Notes: generated by a model not told the origin, from the letters alone. Shown: positions 12,200 through 24,358, counted from the first letter of the stretch. The stretch: DNA of 64,000 bases from Nageia nagi (GCA_050084985.1 JBITNC010000001.1:33666001-33730000); one strand, 5' to 3'. Program-made: numbers and translations.

Positions 12200-12837
12200 A
12201 CTCCAACTAACATGTGTTCTTAGTTAGAATAGTTTAAATCTATTTACTATTTTTTATCAAGATTATTTTATTACCATATGAATTCATTTTATCTCAATTT
12301 TTGTAAGAAATGCTTTATAATGTGTTAAGTGTAATAGAGAAACAAGGAAATAAATAGAGATTCAATTGCATATAGCTAAAGAAACCTACCCTAGATTGGT
12401 ATAATTAAGTGGTAAATTTATGACTTATCAAGATGAATGCAACTAAAGGCACCCATCATATCCAGTTCAGTGTAACCAAGTCACCCAAAAAATTTAATTT
12501 TTCTCACTTAAAAGTGTTGGTTCAATGCAACACAAGGTACCCAACATAACCAATTTTAGTACATTGAAGGAACCTGACTGAAAGAATCTCTCCTAAAGAT
12601 AAGTGTTCATCCAATGCATCTAAAGAATCCAACAAATCTAAATTAGTGTAATCTAAGCACCTAGTTGAAGCTTGATCTCTTCCTTTAAAGACAAGTTTTG
12701 GTTCAGTGCTATTGAAGAACCCAACACAATTGGATCATTGCATGTGATCATGAAGGATTTATAGGATCAAGATAAGAAATATGAAACCAATTAATGATTT
12801 TGGAGGCTAAAAGACCCAAGCTATGGTATCATAAAAA
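12200..12837 (-). other. Gypsy leader remnant, then LTR-1-like leader with PBS-like end
   Basis: From about 12440 the sequence repeats the LTR-1 leader words (GTTGGTTCAATGCAACACAA, ACCCAACATAAC), so it is LTR-1-type internal DNA. At 12822-12833 GCTATGGTATCA matches the primer-binding complement GCTCTGATACCA at 9 of 12 positions. It is followed by TAAAAATG, as at the inner edge of the LTR-2 5' LTR. This is odd for the outer side of a 3' LTR. Confidence 0.5.
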
Positions 12838-14075
12838 TGCTATAGTTCCAAGGGTTTTTGGTTAGCTAGGACTTGAAAAAACTCCAAGAAAATCAAAACT
12901 CAGTGCAATATGGAAATGCTAGGCTTCTGATAGTTTTTGGTTGGCTAAAATTTGCTAGATAAAAAATAGTGCAAGTGTGGAAATTCTAGGGTTTTAATAG
13001 TTTTTAGATGGTTAGAACTTCTTAGAACTATAGGAAAATGAAAATTTAATGTTTTCACAGTCCAAAGGGTGATGACATCAGCAGATAAATCTAAAATATA
13101 GATTTTAAATAAGTTTTAAGAGGCAACTTATGGACCCCATAAATTTTGCACTTCTTAATGAAACCTATCATTATGATCCATAAAATTGATCAACATGAAT
13201 TTATATATCTAATGGTGGAGGTTTAGAAAAATATTAAGAAGTATAGAATAGTGAAAAGTGAGCTCAAAATAAAAGGCTTCTAGAGCTAATTAAGCAATAT
13301 TGCAAACCAACAAGTTTTGTATTTTATGAATTTTGAGTTTGTTCTTCCAATAAAGTATGATAAAACACATATGGTTGGAAAGGTATTGAAACCATATATT
13401 AAACCAAGAAGGAATCACATAAAATGGAGATCTAGAATGAAAGTTATATATTATGAAAGCAAACTAATCCATAACAAGGCAATTTCACACAATCATAAAA
13501 ATCTCAAAACTATTGCTCAAAATAGGAAAAAAAATAAGTATTCATATAGCTAAAATTATAAAAAATAAATAAATATCACCTTTGAATAGAGGTGAAAGTA
13601 TTATATGAATATATACAAGTATTCTATCATATATACAATATTTGAAAAGTGAAACACACCACATAGCCACAAGGTATTGTAGAGAAAATATGATGCTTTA
13701 TATTCTAGCCAAAAATTAGTAGCATAACATTACATAAGAAGCATCACTTAGAATGGGAAATGAAGTACCTATTTATACAAGAATAAAGTGGAGTGATGAA
13801 GAATCCATAAGAACTAATAGATTACATATCCAATTAGAGAAGTAAGTAAAAGTATAAATGAAGCACTCACAAAGTTTAGAGAGAGGTATGAGTGTCTATA
13901 AAGGAGTACAAAATAAGGTATGTATTAGTCAAAATATTATATCTTTGAGCATTCAATGCTAAATAATATTCTTGCAAAATAATAAATTTGGTAGGTGTAT
14001 GGTAGGTAGGTAGTAGCCATTGAAATTCAAAAAATCATTAGACAAAATTCAAATTTGATACATTAAATTCCTTCA
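12838..14075 (-). repeat. LTR-2 3' LTR
   Basis: 1238 bp, TG...CA on the plus strand. It aligns through its length with the three pieces of the 5' LTR (18101-18999, 24359-24508, 29293-29418). Examples are GATGACATCAGCAGATAAATC against GATAACATCACTAGATAAATC, and TTTGGTAGGTGTATG shared near the far end. This ungapped copy shows exactly where LTR-3 and LTR-4 inserted in the other. Confidence 0.88.
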
Positions 14076-14090
14076 TTCTCCCTCTTAATG
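14076..14090 (-). other. LTR-2 polypurine tract
   Basis: The minus strand reads CATTAAGAGGGAGAA immediately before TGAAGGAATTTA of the 3' LTR. This is a good plus-strand priming tract in the expected place. Confidence 0.75.
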
Positions 14091-14129
14091 TAAATGGGTT
14101 GAATTCGAAGATGATTTTGAATACTAAGG

Positions 14130-14740
14130 AATCAATCCTTAGGTAGAGCATTGGTGAAAATGTTTGGAAGTTGATATTTAGAATTAGAAAATATGAATTC
14201 TATGAATCCATAAGTCACTAAGTCTTGCATAAAATGATACTAAATATCTATATGCTTGCTTTGGTTGTGAAAAATTGGGTTCTTATTCATAGAAATGGTA
14301 CTAGTGTTGTCATAATGAATGGGAATGTGTATGAGAGGGACCAAACCTAAGTATTGAAATAAATAAGTTATCCAAAAGGCTTGAGTGCAAGTAAATGAGG
14401 CAACCATGTATTCTGCTTCAACATTGGAAAGAGCAATAGTTGGTTGCTTCTTACTACTCCATGAGAAAAGAGATCTAGAAAAGAAGAAAGCATAGTTGGA
14501 AGTTCTTTTCCTATCAGCAAGAATTCCATATCAAAAAACATTTGTGTATGCCTCAAGGATGTAAAAATCAAAGTATTTATAAAATAAATTAAATAATTTG
14601 ATGCCATTGATATACTGAAGGATCCTTTTAGCTACATTCCAATGAGATTCATGTGGAGAGTGCATGAATCGAGACATAAGGCTAATTGTATACATGATGT
14701 ACAATAGGGTTGTTGTGAGATATATTAGAATACCAAAAGG
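14130..14740 (-). pseudogene. LTR-2 RNase H domain
   Basis: C-terminal end of the Copia polyprotein, which would remove the RNA strand of the RNA:DNA hybrid. Reading leftward in mixed frames one finds a serine-rich SLFSWSSKKQPTIALSNVEA, then EYMVAS, then HYDNTSTISMNKNPIFHNQS and KHIDI with a degraded helix after it. These are the conserved SSKKQ, AEY, CDN-S and KHIDI blocks of Copia RNase H. A frame-2 shadow (79 codons) covers part of it. Stops and frameshifts remove activity. Confidence 0.8.
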
Positions 14741-14749
14741 TGACTAGTA

Positions 14750-15640
14750 CAAGGTAGCATCCATAAGAGGATTAGAACCCTCCTTCATAAGTTTGGTGCC
14801 AAGAACTACCAATGTGTCAATAAGTTTGCAATCCATCATGGAAAATTGGAAATCATATCATCAACATACTTGGACTAAGTAATGAAGATGCTAGAAGCTA
14901 ATTGTTGTACTTGCATACCAATAAAGTATTGCATGTCACCTAAATAACTCATCTCAAACTCCTTAATCCTGGTAGTTTTGAATGTATGCAACATGGAAGA
15001 GGAAGTGCTCATGAAGAGAATATCATTAATATACAAACAAAAGATGATGAAATCATGGCCAAATACCTTATTATATAAGGTAGCTTCTATGAAGCACCTT
15101 TAATAATCATTTAAATGTAAGTAGGTTTCAATCTAGGAATACTGAGCTCTTGGTGATGCTTGAGCCTATACAGAGCTTTCTTCAATCCTTACACTTTATC
15201 TTCACATTGAGAAACTATAAATCATTGGGGTTGATTCACATACACTTCTTCCTTTAAATCACCATTGAGGAAGTCATACTTAACATCCATTTGGTACAAA
15301 ATAAGACCAAGATAAGATGCTAGAGTAAGAAGAGAGTAGACTATATGAAGTGTAGCAATTGGCGCAAGTATCTCTTCATAATCAAGCCCTTCCTTCTGAA
15401 CATAGCCCTTAGCCACTAGCCAGGACTTATGTTTAGCAATGATTCCATCAACATTATGCTTGAGCTTATATATCCATTTGAATCAAATAATATTTTGATG
15501 CTTATGAGGATGAACAAGCTTCCAAGATTTATTCTTTTGAATCTTCTCAATATCTTCTTCCATGGCCTTTTTCTAATCCTTATTTGTAGTAGCTTATTTA
15601 AAGTTGGAAGGATCAACAAGAGAAGATGACATCAAGGTAT
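14750..15640 (-). pseudogene. LTR-2 reverse transcriptase
   Basis: Copia reverse transcriptase that would copy element RNA into DNA. Minus strand 15416-15222 keeps 64 codons open: VAKGYVQKEGLDYEEILAPI, then the VRxLL-like segment VYSLLTLASYLGL, then LYQMDVKYDFLNGDLKEEVY. These are the classic RT blocks up to the first catalytic aspartate (MDVK; usually DVKTAFLNG). Upstream at about 15590-15430 the frame shifts but shows KKAMEEDIEKIQK, then KHQNII and FKWIYKLKHN. Downstream the YVDD box is not clearly preserved. Confidence 0.87.
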
Positions 15641-15889
15641 AATTGGTGATTTGATCATCCTCCTTTCTTGTTTCTAGGTCATGCTTCTACTAAAATCTTT
15701 ATCCAACATTTAAGATTCCCAATCATCTCTAGAAACCGTTCTCTTGGAGGGAGTTGAAGCCATAGGTAGGTCAGGTTATTGAGGCTAGAGAGGTTAGTTA
15801 AGCTAAAATGGCTCAGTTGGATAATTCAAACTAGAGTCCTCAAATGTTAGAGTGATTCTAAGGGTATAAAAATCATTCTTGTACACTTC

Positions 15890-16960
15890 CCCTTCATGAA
15901 AGATCACATCCTAGTTAATATACAATTTTCAGGTAACTAGATCATAGCATCGATAAGCTTTAGACTCATTAGAGTATCCCAAAAAGATATATTTGATGGC
16001 TTGTTATCCAATTTTTCCTATTATAATTGGGCACATGCACATAATAGGTAGAGCCAAAGATTTGGAGGTGTGAGAGATTTAGTTTCTTTCCATACCAAGC
16101 CTCATAGGGGGTTGAATTTTGCATAATTTTTATTTTGCAGTGATCCAAAATATAAAAAATAGTGTACATAGCTTCACCCTATAATTTGTTGTCTATGACC
16201 ATATCCTTGAGCATGCATTAGGTAATTTCAATGAATATTTTATTCTTTCTCTTAGCCACTCCATTTTTTTATGGAGTGTAGGTAGTTGTATACTGCTACT
16301 TAATCTTATATTTTTGGCAAAATTATTTGAACTCATTTGAAGTGAATTCACCACCATGATCTATTTAGAACTTCTTGAGGTGGTAGTTGGACTATTTATT
16401 CACAAGTATCTTGAAGTTGAAAAAGTTCCAAAAGCATCTGATGTAGCCTATAATAAATACAACCAACTCATCCAAGAATATTAATTAATAAAAATAACCA
16501 TATACCTACATTTGGACAAGGTGGGAGTTTGCATAGGTCCATAAATATCATCATGCACCAACTCCAAAAGTGAATTTGTGTGGTGTGGGTGGGAGGGAAT
16601 GTTTTCTCTATGTTGTTTCCCAGAAATGTAGCTCTCACACAAAATATTAGGTAGTAGTTAGAAGGTAGGAATACCTTTAACAATATTAGGGAATCCATTA
16701 AGTGAGTTGAAGTTGATGTGACCACATCTTCAGTACCACAACAATGTAAAATCAGTGGTGGTTTTTAAGCATTTGATCACTGTTAGATGAATCTTCAACA
16801 TATACATGTGATTCTCATACATATGAGATTTTTGACAATAACTTGCTCATTGATCTCATTGCTGATGGTGTATGTATTATTCTCAAAGATTAAATAATAG
16901 TATTTCAAGGACATTTAACCAATGCTAAGGAGATTATGCTTTAGCCTAGGAACATACAAA
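15890..16960 (-). pseudogene. LTR-2 integrase
   Basis: Copia integrase, scattered over frames. Landmarks leftward are LKHNLLSIG (about 16950-16920), a GxxxxxCESYISGKQH-like zinc-binding end near 16630, LLELVHDDIYGPMQTPTLSK (about 16560-16500), YLLXATSDAFGTF (about 16440-16400), NSLQMSSNNFAK (about 16350-16310) and the end block YIFLGYSNESKAYRCYD near 15990-15940. The order zinc finger, catalytic core, end block is typical. No long open frame survives. Confidence 0.8.
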
Positions 16961-17059
16961 GTATCATGCATATGTAGGATCCTTCCAAACTTTTCTTTGA
17001 AAGCAATGGAACCCTTTTTGATAATATCAACTTGATTGTTATTACCAAATCAGACTTTA

Positions 17060-17356
17060 TTGGAAGTATTTTCTTCAAGTGAAGTAAATAAATTTTTTAT
17101 TTTGGTTCATATGATTGGACCACCCCCTATCTAGATAGCAAATATGGTCATTACCAACTTCAAAGTTGTTGTGGATCAAGAAGACATTACCATCACTTTG
17201 ATCTTCATTATAGTTCTCTTTGTATTGAGATGTAACCATATTTTCCAAAAAATTCATAATGTTGGGGGTTTGAGCTCTAGATTCTATTGGCTGATCAACC
17301 TCTTTCTCTATCATGTCCACCTCTTCCATAGCCACTACCACCATGACCTTTACCAT
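17060..17356 (-). pseudogene. LTR-2 protease and gag C-terminal linker
   Basis: An open stretch of 93 codons (17356-17075) contains a basic, glycine-poor linker and then the protease active-site block YLDRGWSNHM near 17130-17100. The family consensus is LDSGCSNHM, so the catalytic DSG has become DRG and the following C is W. Such an aspartic protease would not work. Downstream, leftward, it runs into the integrase N-terminal part. Confidence 0.82.
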
Positions 17357-17399
17357 GGCTTCTTGAAGTAGATTCTAAACTAGAGGAAGTAGAAGATTG

Positions 17400-18062
17400 A
17401 TCATTCAATTTGAGCTTGCCTTGAAATGCTTGGTTTTGGTTCTTAGCTCTATCCTAGATTCTATGCTCATATGCATGTAAGATTACAAGCAATTTTAGGA
17501 GAGTCAATTGAGTTAAGTCCATGGAATCCTCAATAGCTATGGTGAAAGGATTAGACTTCATGGGAAGGCTTCTTGAAAATTTTCAACAATTCAAGTATTA
17601 TCAAGTTGCTCACCATATGTACGAAGTGCATTCACTAAGTTTTAAAATTTGTTCATGAAGAGTTCAATATTCTCAATATGTACCATTCAAAGAGATTCAA
17701 ACTCCCTTCATAAAATTTATAGCTTGGATACTCTAATTTTGGTTGATCCCTTGTAACCACCCTCAAGAGTGTCCCATGCAACCTTTTGCATTTTGCAATC
17801 TTAGGGAATATGGTAACATCTATCCCACTTTATATAGAAAATAAAGCTTTGGTATCTTTCTTTTGGATCTTCAAGAGATTCTTTCATATGCTATAAATGT
17901 AGTAAAGGTTACAACATCAGGTTCAACATATCCCTGAGAAACAACACTCCACAAGTCTTGAGAGATGAAAAACATTCTCATTTGGATGCTCCAATACTCA
18001 TAGTGTTCTCCATTGAATACAAGTATCTATAATTGCAAAGGATTTCCATTCTTTGGATCCAT
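17400..18062 (-). pseudogene. LTR-2 gag (UBN2-type Copia gag)
   Basis: Starts right after the primer-binding site and reads leftward in several frames: KDTKALFSI, IFPKIA, LHGTLLRVVTRDQPKLEYPS with overlapping-frame AWDTLEGGYKGSTKI, then YGEQLDNT and VENFQEAFP. These match the Copia gag capsid pattern (xAWdtLexxYqGsxKvk, then IVNxLrxyGExixdxxIVxKILrSLP). No CCHC zinc knuckle is clear after it. Frameshifts occur every few tens of codons. Confidence 0.8.
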
Positions 18063-18082
18063 TTAACCCAATAGAACATTTA

Positions 18083-18094
18083 GCTCTGATACCA
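18083..18094 (-). other. LTR-2 primer-binding site (initiator tRNA-Met)
   Basis: The plus strand reads GCTCTGATACCA, complement of TGGTATCAGAGC, the standard plant initiator-methionine tRNA site. It lies six bases from the inner edge of the 5' LTR at 18101. Confidence 0.88.
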
Positions 18095-18999
18095 TAAAAA
18101 TGTTAGAGTTTCAAGAGTTTTTGGTCAACTAAGACTTGATGGAACTCCACAAAAATAAAAAATCAGTGCAAGTATGGAAATACTAGGGTTTTAATAATTT
18201 TTGGATGGTTATAACTTACTAAAACTCTAGTAAAATGAAAAATCAATATTTCTATAATTTGGAGGGTGATAACATCACTAGATAAATCTATAATGCAAAT
18301 TTAGATAGGTTTTGGGAGGCAACTTATGGAGCCCATAACTTTTATGATTCTTAATGAAACCTTGAACTATAACCCATAAAATTTATCATCATAAAATTAT
18401 CTATAAAATGGTGAAGTTATAAAAAATGTTAAGAATTAAATAAGCTTCAAAAGTGAGCTTTAAATAAAAGACGTCTGAAGCTCACTCAACAAGACTAAAA
18501 CTAAGTAAGTTTTATATTTTGTGTTTTTGAGTATATTATGCAAACAAAGTATGGAAAAATATATATGGTTGGAAATTATTAAAAACAAATATACAACCAA
18601 TAATAAATCACATAAAATAGAGATCTAGAATGAAATTTCTAGCTATCAAAAGCAAACTAATGCAAAATAAGGTAATTTGATACAATCATGAAAATATCAA
18701 AACTATTGCTCAAAATGGAAAGCAAATAAGTACCCATATAGTTAAAATGAAAATAAATAGATAAAAATCACTTTATAATAGAGGTAGAATACTTATTTGA
18801 ATATTAAAAAGTATTTTTTCATGCATACAAGCTTTGAAAAGAGAAAATATACCACACAACCATAAGGTATTGCAGAGCAAAAATGAACACTTTATATTCT
18901 AGCTAGAAATTGGTAGCATAACATTACATAAGAAACATTACTTAGAATGTGAAATGAAGTAACTATTTATACAAGAAGAAAATGAAGTGTTGAAGGCTT

Positions 19000-20250
19000 T
19001 GTAACATTCCTTTTTTGTAAAAAATAGTTAATTTTGGAATCCTGAGGATTCCCTTTTTGTAATTATTTACTTTCTGACATATTTATTACTAATTCCTTGG
19101 GATAACATTATAAAGGTCCATTGGATACACTTGTGATCCCCATAAGAGATGTTTTCCTCCCAAGATAGGATATATTATTTTATTTATTATTTAATATAAT
19201 TTCAGATCCTAAATATGATTATAGAAATCCCAAGGCTTATATAGCACTTAGCACATTGATAAACACCTATTTATCCCAACAATGGAATTGGGAGCATTTC
19301 TACATATGATCCAACCTTGGGGAGATTATTAGATCCCCACATTAGCCCATGATGATCCCCTTGCACCCATGCATGAATCCTAGATCCATATTGCACCTTT
19401 GGACCCCACATGGTATGCATGGAATTCTAGGACCTCATGTTGAGCATTTATGACCCCTGGGTACCAATGTTGGGCATGCCTAACCCTTAGGCACACACAT
19501 TGGAGTTGTTGGGCCTCTAAAAGATCAACATTGAGATTAAGAAGATTAGGGATGAATCCTAGGTGAGATCCAGATCTACTAAGAGCTATATAAGGACAAG
19601 GATCCTCATAGCTAAGATGGAATTGATTATTATATTGAAACCCTTCTCTTTAGACCAACTAAAGACTTAGCAGTGAGTGAGGTTTCCCAACCTTGAAGCA
19701 TCCACAAGTGGTCTACATCTTTGAATCCATTATATGGAATTACAAAACTACACCTAATATTTTTTTTGGGAGTTAATCTATGCATTCATAGTGCTAGTAG
19801 GAGGTGGTTGTTCTATCCAGTTTCCAATATCTATCTCAGCACTACATGTGTCCTAGTTGGCTCCTTAGAGGTCAATGATGATCCCTTTGATCCTATTATT
19901 GTATCATTTACCATTTCTAATCAATAATATAGTCATGGAAATTTTGAATATCAATATTTATCTTTGTATTTGATGTGTATGCTTCCATCCTTGCAATGTT
20001 GGGCTATTTTATGTATTCCTACTTGCATATATGATTTGTTAGAATATCTAGATGCATTTGCCATTATGAATGACCCCTGTGCATGATATTTTCCAATTTA
20101 GTATCATTTATGATTTAGGAGTGAGTCATTGGTATTCCTATATTACTAATAAATTCCCTAGAGTAGATGTTGGCATGCTTGAGGTTTAGTTTGATATTTG
20201 AAGTGTTTAATTTGACTAATTTTTGCATTGAGTATTTTGGGGATATTATA
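19000..20250 (+). repeat. LTR-3 5' LTR
   Basis: Begins TGTAACATTCC and ends GGATATTATA. It matches 23072-24358 with indels; the 3' copy has about 80 extra bases around 23690-23765. It carries several copies of the words CATGTTG, CCCACATGG and GGACCTCATG near 19380-19520, related to the 30-bp repeat inside the element. Confidence 0.88.
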
Positions 20251-20251
20251 G

Positions 20252-20270
20252 TGGTACCAGAGCTTGGATC
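20252..20270 (+). other. LTR-3 primer-binding site
   Basis: TGGTACCAGAGCTTGGATC starts two bases after the LTR. Its first 12 bases differ from the plant initiator tRNA-Met site TGGTATCAGAGC by one base. Confidence 0.85.
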
Positions 20271-20699
20271 TAGTCAACTTAAGAATGAGACCTATAGTCC
20301 ACAACTAATACACCAAATCTAGCACCAAAAGAGAGATTCCTTTAGTCAAGAAGAATGGAAAGGGGATGCTATTAAAAGAAAATCTAGATGGAACCACTCA
20401 AAATGAGGATTGCAGACCCTAGATGGATAATGTTCTAGATAGAGATATTTTTGGCAAAGTGAATTCAATCAGAAGGGGGAGAACCCCATCGATAAGGAAA
20501 TGAAGAAAATCTTCTCTAATTAGAGAAGCAAATCTGGAAAGGAAGTTCAATAAACTTATCATGACCATACATAATATAATAGGTATAATGCAAAATCAAA
20601 TGACTACCATCAATAAATTCATTAGAAATTAAGAATATCCAAGAAGGCATGTGAGCCCTCCATGTTCCACTCCATAAGAATAAAAATAATTGAGGGAGG

Positions 20700-21830
20700 A
20701 GGATAGAATGGATAAAGATCCTAGTTTGAGGAGATCGTGCAACTTGAGGGATAGATGACCCACTCATCACGATTCCATGAGCCATCAAGAGCATGCATTT
20801 ATGAGATCCCATTCTCATAGAGCACCACAAGGAACTTACCCTCTATTAGGGAGGTTCCTATAAGAGGAAATTTGGAAGATAGGGGAGTAGCCTATTATTA
20901 CCAAACCATCCAAGCATATTTTCACTAGAAAATCCTCCAATGAGGTAAAAAATTGGATCCCAATTCCTCTTGAGTTAAATCAAAATTTTAGAGAGTATTC
21001 CATGTTAGATATAGGATTGAGGAGGGATCTAAATTTCAATGGATATCAAGAGATATTGGGATTGAAGGGAGGTATCTCTCATAAAACCCACTCCAAAAGT
21101 AATTCATGGGGTAACAAGAGAGAGCTGCAACAAAAAATTAACAAACTATAGGTTCCAATGTACGATTAGGGCTTGGCTCCATTAGCTACAAACATATTTC
21201 ACCCTAAGTTTGAACATGATGGAGGAATATGCAATCCATTTTATATTGTTGCATTTTGAGGGAGATGCTCTCAAATGGTGGCACCATGGGGTAATCAATC
21301 ATGATTACTCTCACATTTCTTCCTTTGATGAATTTATTCAAATATTAGTGAAGTAATTTGATAGGAAGAGGAAGAATGACTATTTCAAAGAGCTTAGATA
21401 TTTGAGGTAGCAAGGTATGGTGGATGAATATGTTTTAAAATTTTATAAAATTGTAATCATGATCCATAACTTTGCATAAAATGGTGAAGGTATTGATGCC
21501 AAAAACCCTTGATGATCCAATCAAGACATCTTATGAATTAGAGCCAACTATGATTTCCCTCAAGGGAGGGCATACTTATAAGGGGTAGGTCACCTAAAAA
21601 TTGATCATAAAAAAATAAGGGTATAGAAAGTTAAACCCTTCCCCCCTCCTCAAATATTCCATTTAGACAAAACTACCAAAAGGAAGTTGAGATGAAAAGG
21701 TAAATGCTTCTACTGCAAGAAGCCATAGGATCCAAGATATAGTTTCCAAGTAAAGGACATGTGCACTACATTGAAGTACTTTTGGATGATGAGTAGGATG
21801 GTTCAGATTTGGAGCTTGGAATGGATATGT
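20700..21830 (+). pseudogene. LTR-3 Gypsy gag with zinc-knuckle relic
   Basis: About 21215-21480 reads MMEEYAIHFILLHFEGDALK, WWHHG, FDEFIQILVK, FDRKRKNDYFKELRYLR and QGMVDEYVLKFYKIV. This is the retrotransposon gag capsid pattern (L.G.A..WW, F..F, L..L.Q...V.EY...F). About 21690-21715 reads GKCFYCKKP, the start of a CCHC knuckle whose second half is lost. The N-terminal part from 20250 is full of stops. No start codon can be chosen. Confidence 0.78.
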
Positions 21831-21894
21831 TGGACTAGATGAAGGCACCTAAGGCAAAGACATCTCTTGGGAGCATTATTTATTCACTCCATGG

Positions 21895-22250
21895 AGTTAA
21901 AAAATACCTCATGTTGAAGGTAATTGGACAAGAAAAGTGGGCAATATGTGATGGTATTAATTGACCTTAGAGCCACTCATAATTTCATTTGATGGAGATT
22001 TTGTGGAGAAGAAGGGTCTTAGAACCAAGGGGTTCGAAGGATTTAGAGTTTTCAATGCTAATAGAAACTCACATTAGTAGACCAAATTAAAGCTACACAG
22101 TAAGAGAAGAATTTTATATATATCCACTAAAGGGACATCCTCATATCATCTTGCATATGCAATGGTTATTTTAATTAGGTGAAATTTGCACTAATTACAA
22201 GAATCTGACCATGTGCTTTGACATTGATGGTAATACCCACACTTTGTAGG
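21895..22250 (+). pseudogene. LTR-3 protease relic
   Basis: Near 21940-21995 the plus strand reads VMVLIDLRATHNFI with one frameshift. The Gypsy protease consensus is VLIDSGATHNFI, so the active-site DSG has changed to DLR. Further blocks include VLEPRGSKDLEF and HIILHMQWL near 22140, where LGMQWL is usual. An aspartic protease with this change would be dead. The frame then runs into the 10-residue repeat with no RT following. Confidence 0.75.
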
Positions 22251-22336
22251 GAATCTAGATTGAATGCCCACGAGTCACCAATAAGAGATTGGAGGTGATT
22301 TGGCAATACCTTAAGGAAGAAAGAAAAGAGTATGGG

Positions 22337-22636
22337 TCAATGTTGGACATGAAGGAATCTTGACATCCCACATTGAGCCTAGAGATACTTGAGCACCCAA
22401 TGTTGGACATGAAAGGCTCTTTTCATTCCATGTTGGGATTGGAAAGGCTTGAGAACCCAACATTGGAGATAGAAGAATATTTACATTCCATGTTGGACAT
22501 AGAGGGATCTCAACACCTCATGTTGGGTCTAGAGGGCACCTAGCATCCTATGTTGGACATAAGGAATAATAAGTACCTTATGTTGGTTAAAAAAGAAGTT
22601 TGATACCCAACATTGAGCTTGAGGAATCCTTGGCAT
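22337..22636 (+). repeat. Ten in-frame 30-bp repeats coding a 10-residue motif
   Basis: Ten consecutive 30-bp units with no indels. In frame they read SMLDMKES-H, PTLSLEILEH, PMLDMKGSFH, SMLGLERLEN, PTLEIEEYLH, SMLDIEGSQH, LMLGLEGT-H, PMLDIRNNKY, LMLVKKEV-Y, PTLSLRNPWH (hyphens are stops). The consensus is near PMLDMEGSxH. The register is kept across 300 bp although the DNA is old. It sits where the pol gene of an autonomous element would be. Confidence 0.9.
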
Positions 22637-22639
22637 CTA

Positions 22640-23071
22640 CCATGGAGCAAAGGCTCCATTTTTTTTCACTCATGCTTTCTCTTCTTTATTTTTTGTAGGT
22701 ATATTTCCTAGGAGTCTTCCATATGATCATACTGCAACTTGGTGCCTAGTATGGATGAATATATCAACATTTTTGCATACAATATTTTATTTTCTAAGCA
22801 TTGTTGTACTAGAATATTTGAAGGCATTTTTATGGTTAATGTGGATTGCCAAAAGCAAGTAAATCTCAACAACATATTAGATTTTTCTCATGCAAAGTTG
22901 AAACATGAGAAGGGAACCCCAAATATTGATACATGATCTTCATTATGGGGGAGATTTATTAAAGTTGCATTCCACTTCAAAGACTATAGTTGAAATAGCA
23001 AAAAGATTCTTGGAAGACAATATTTTATAGCATTTACAATTGCTTGAAGGAAGCAATTCAGAGGGAGGATT
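22640..23071 (+). other. LTR-3 3' internal part with polypurine tract
   Basis: A pyrimidine-rich run TTTTTTTTCACTCATGC near 22660 is followed by non-coding DNA. AGAGGGAGGAT at 23060-23070 immediately precedes the 3' LTR and serves as the polypurine tract. A 65-codon open frame at 22739-22936 has no recognisable motif. Confidence 0.65.
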
Positions 23072-24358
23072 TATAACATTCCCTTTTTGTAAAAAATAGT
23101 TAATTTTAGAATCCCAAGGATTCCTTTTCATAAATATTTACTTTACATATTTGTTACTAATCCCTTGGGATAAAATTATAAAGGTCTAAGGACCTACTTG
23201 TGAGCCCCATGATAAACATTTTCCTCTCAAGCTAGGATATGTTCTTTTATTTATTATTTAATGTACTTGTGATCCCAAAGATGATTGTGGGAATCCCAAG
23301 GCCTGTATAGCACTTAGCATATGGATAAATACCTATTTACCCCAACATTAGAATTGAGAGTACTTTTACACATGATCCAACCTTAGGGATACTTGTAGAT
23401 CCCATGTATTCCCATATTGACCCCCTTGCACCTATGCATGACTCTTTGATCCATGTTGCACCTTAGATACCCACATGGCATGCATGGTATCCGTAGGATC
23501 TCACATGGAGCATTTATAATCCTATGTACCCATGTTGAGATTAGAGAGGTTGAGGATGACTCTTAGGTGAGATCTAAATCTAGTAAGATCTATATAAGGC
23601 TAAGGAGCCTCATAACTAAGATAGACTTGATTATTATATTAAAACCCTTCTCTTAATGCAACTAAATTCTTGCAATGTCAAGCCCCCTTGAGTGCAGCAC
23701 ATAAGGAGAGTGTAGGAGGCTTAGGACATCTTCTATCTTGAATAGTATGAGTGTTGTTTTTGTGAGTGAGGTTACCCTACCCGAAGACATCCATAAGAGG
23801 TCTACATATCTAAATCCATTTGGTGGTATTCCAGAACCACACCTAATTGATTTTTTGAGAGCTAGTATATGAAGGAACCCTTTGATGAGGCATCATAACA
23901 TTGGTAGGAGGTGGTTATTCTATCCATTTTCTAGTATCTATCTTAACACTACATATGCTCTAGTTGGCTCTTTAGAGGCCAACATTGAACCCTTTAGGAC
24001 TAGTATTTTATCATTTTCCATTTATCATCATTAATACCATAATGAAAACCTTGTATATCAATATTTATCTTTGTATTTGATGTTTATACTTCCATCCTTA
24101 CAATGTTGGACTATTTTATATATTCATGCTTGCATATGTGATTCATTAATTTATTTGGATGTATTTGGCATTATGAATGAGCCCTTATGAATGGTATTGA
24201 AAAATTTAGTATCATTTGTACTTTAGGAGTGTGTCATTAGCATCCTACCTTACTAATTGATGCCTTAGATCATATGTTGGCATGCTTAAGGGTTAGTTTG
24301 ATATTTAAAGTATTTAATTTGATTGATTTTTGTGTTGAGTATTTTTTAGGATATTACA
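23072..24358 (+). repeat. LTR-3 3' LTR
   Basis: Begins TATAACATTCCC (the usual TG has become TA) and ends GATATTACA. It matches 19000-20250, so the pair defines the element. Confidence 0.87.

Larger units (their letters stand above)
19000..24358 (+). mobile_element. LTR-3: Gypsy-type element lacking RT and integrase
   Basis: Plus-strand element inserted in the 5' LTR of LTR-2. LTRs 19000-20250 and 23072-24358, primer-binding site at 20252, polypurine tract just before 23072. The internal 2.8 kb carries a gag capsid relic, a zinc-knuckle relic, a protease relic and then a 300-bp in-frame repeat. There is no RT, RNase H or integrase. It is a large non-autonomous derivative of a Gypsy element. 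The target duplication is not clear. Confidence 0.85.
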
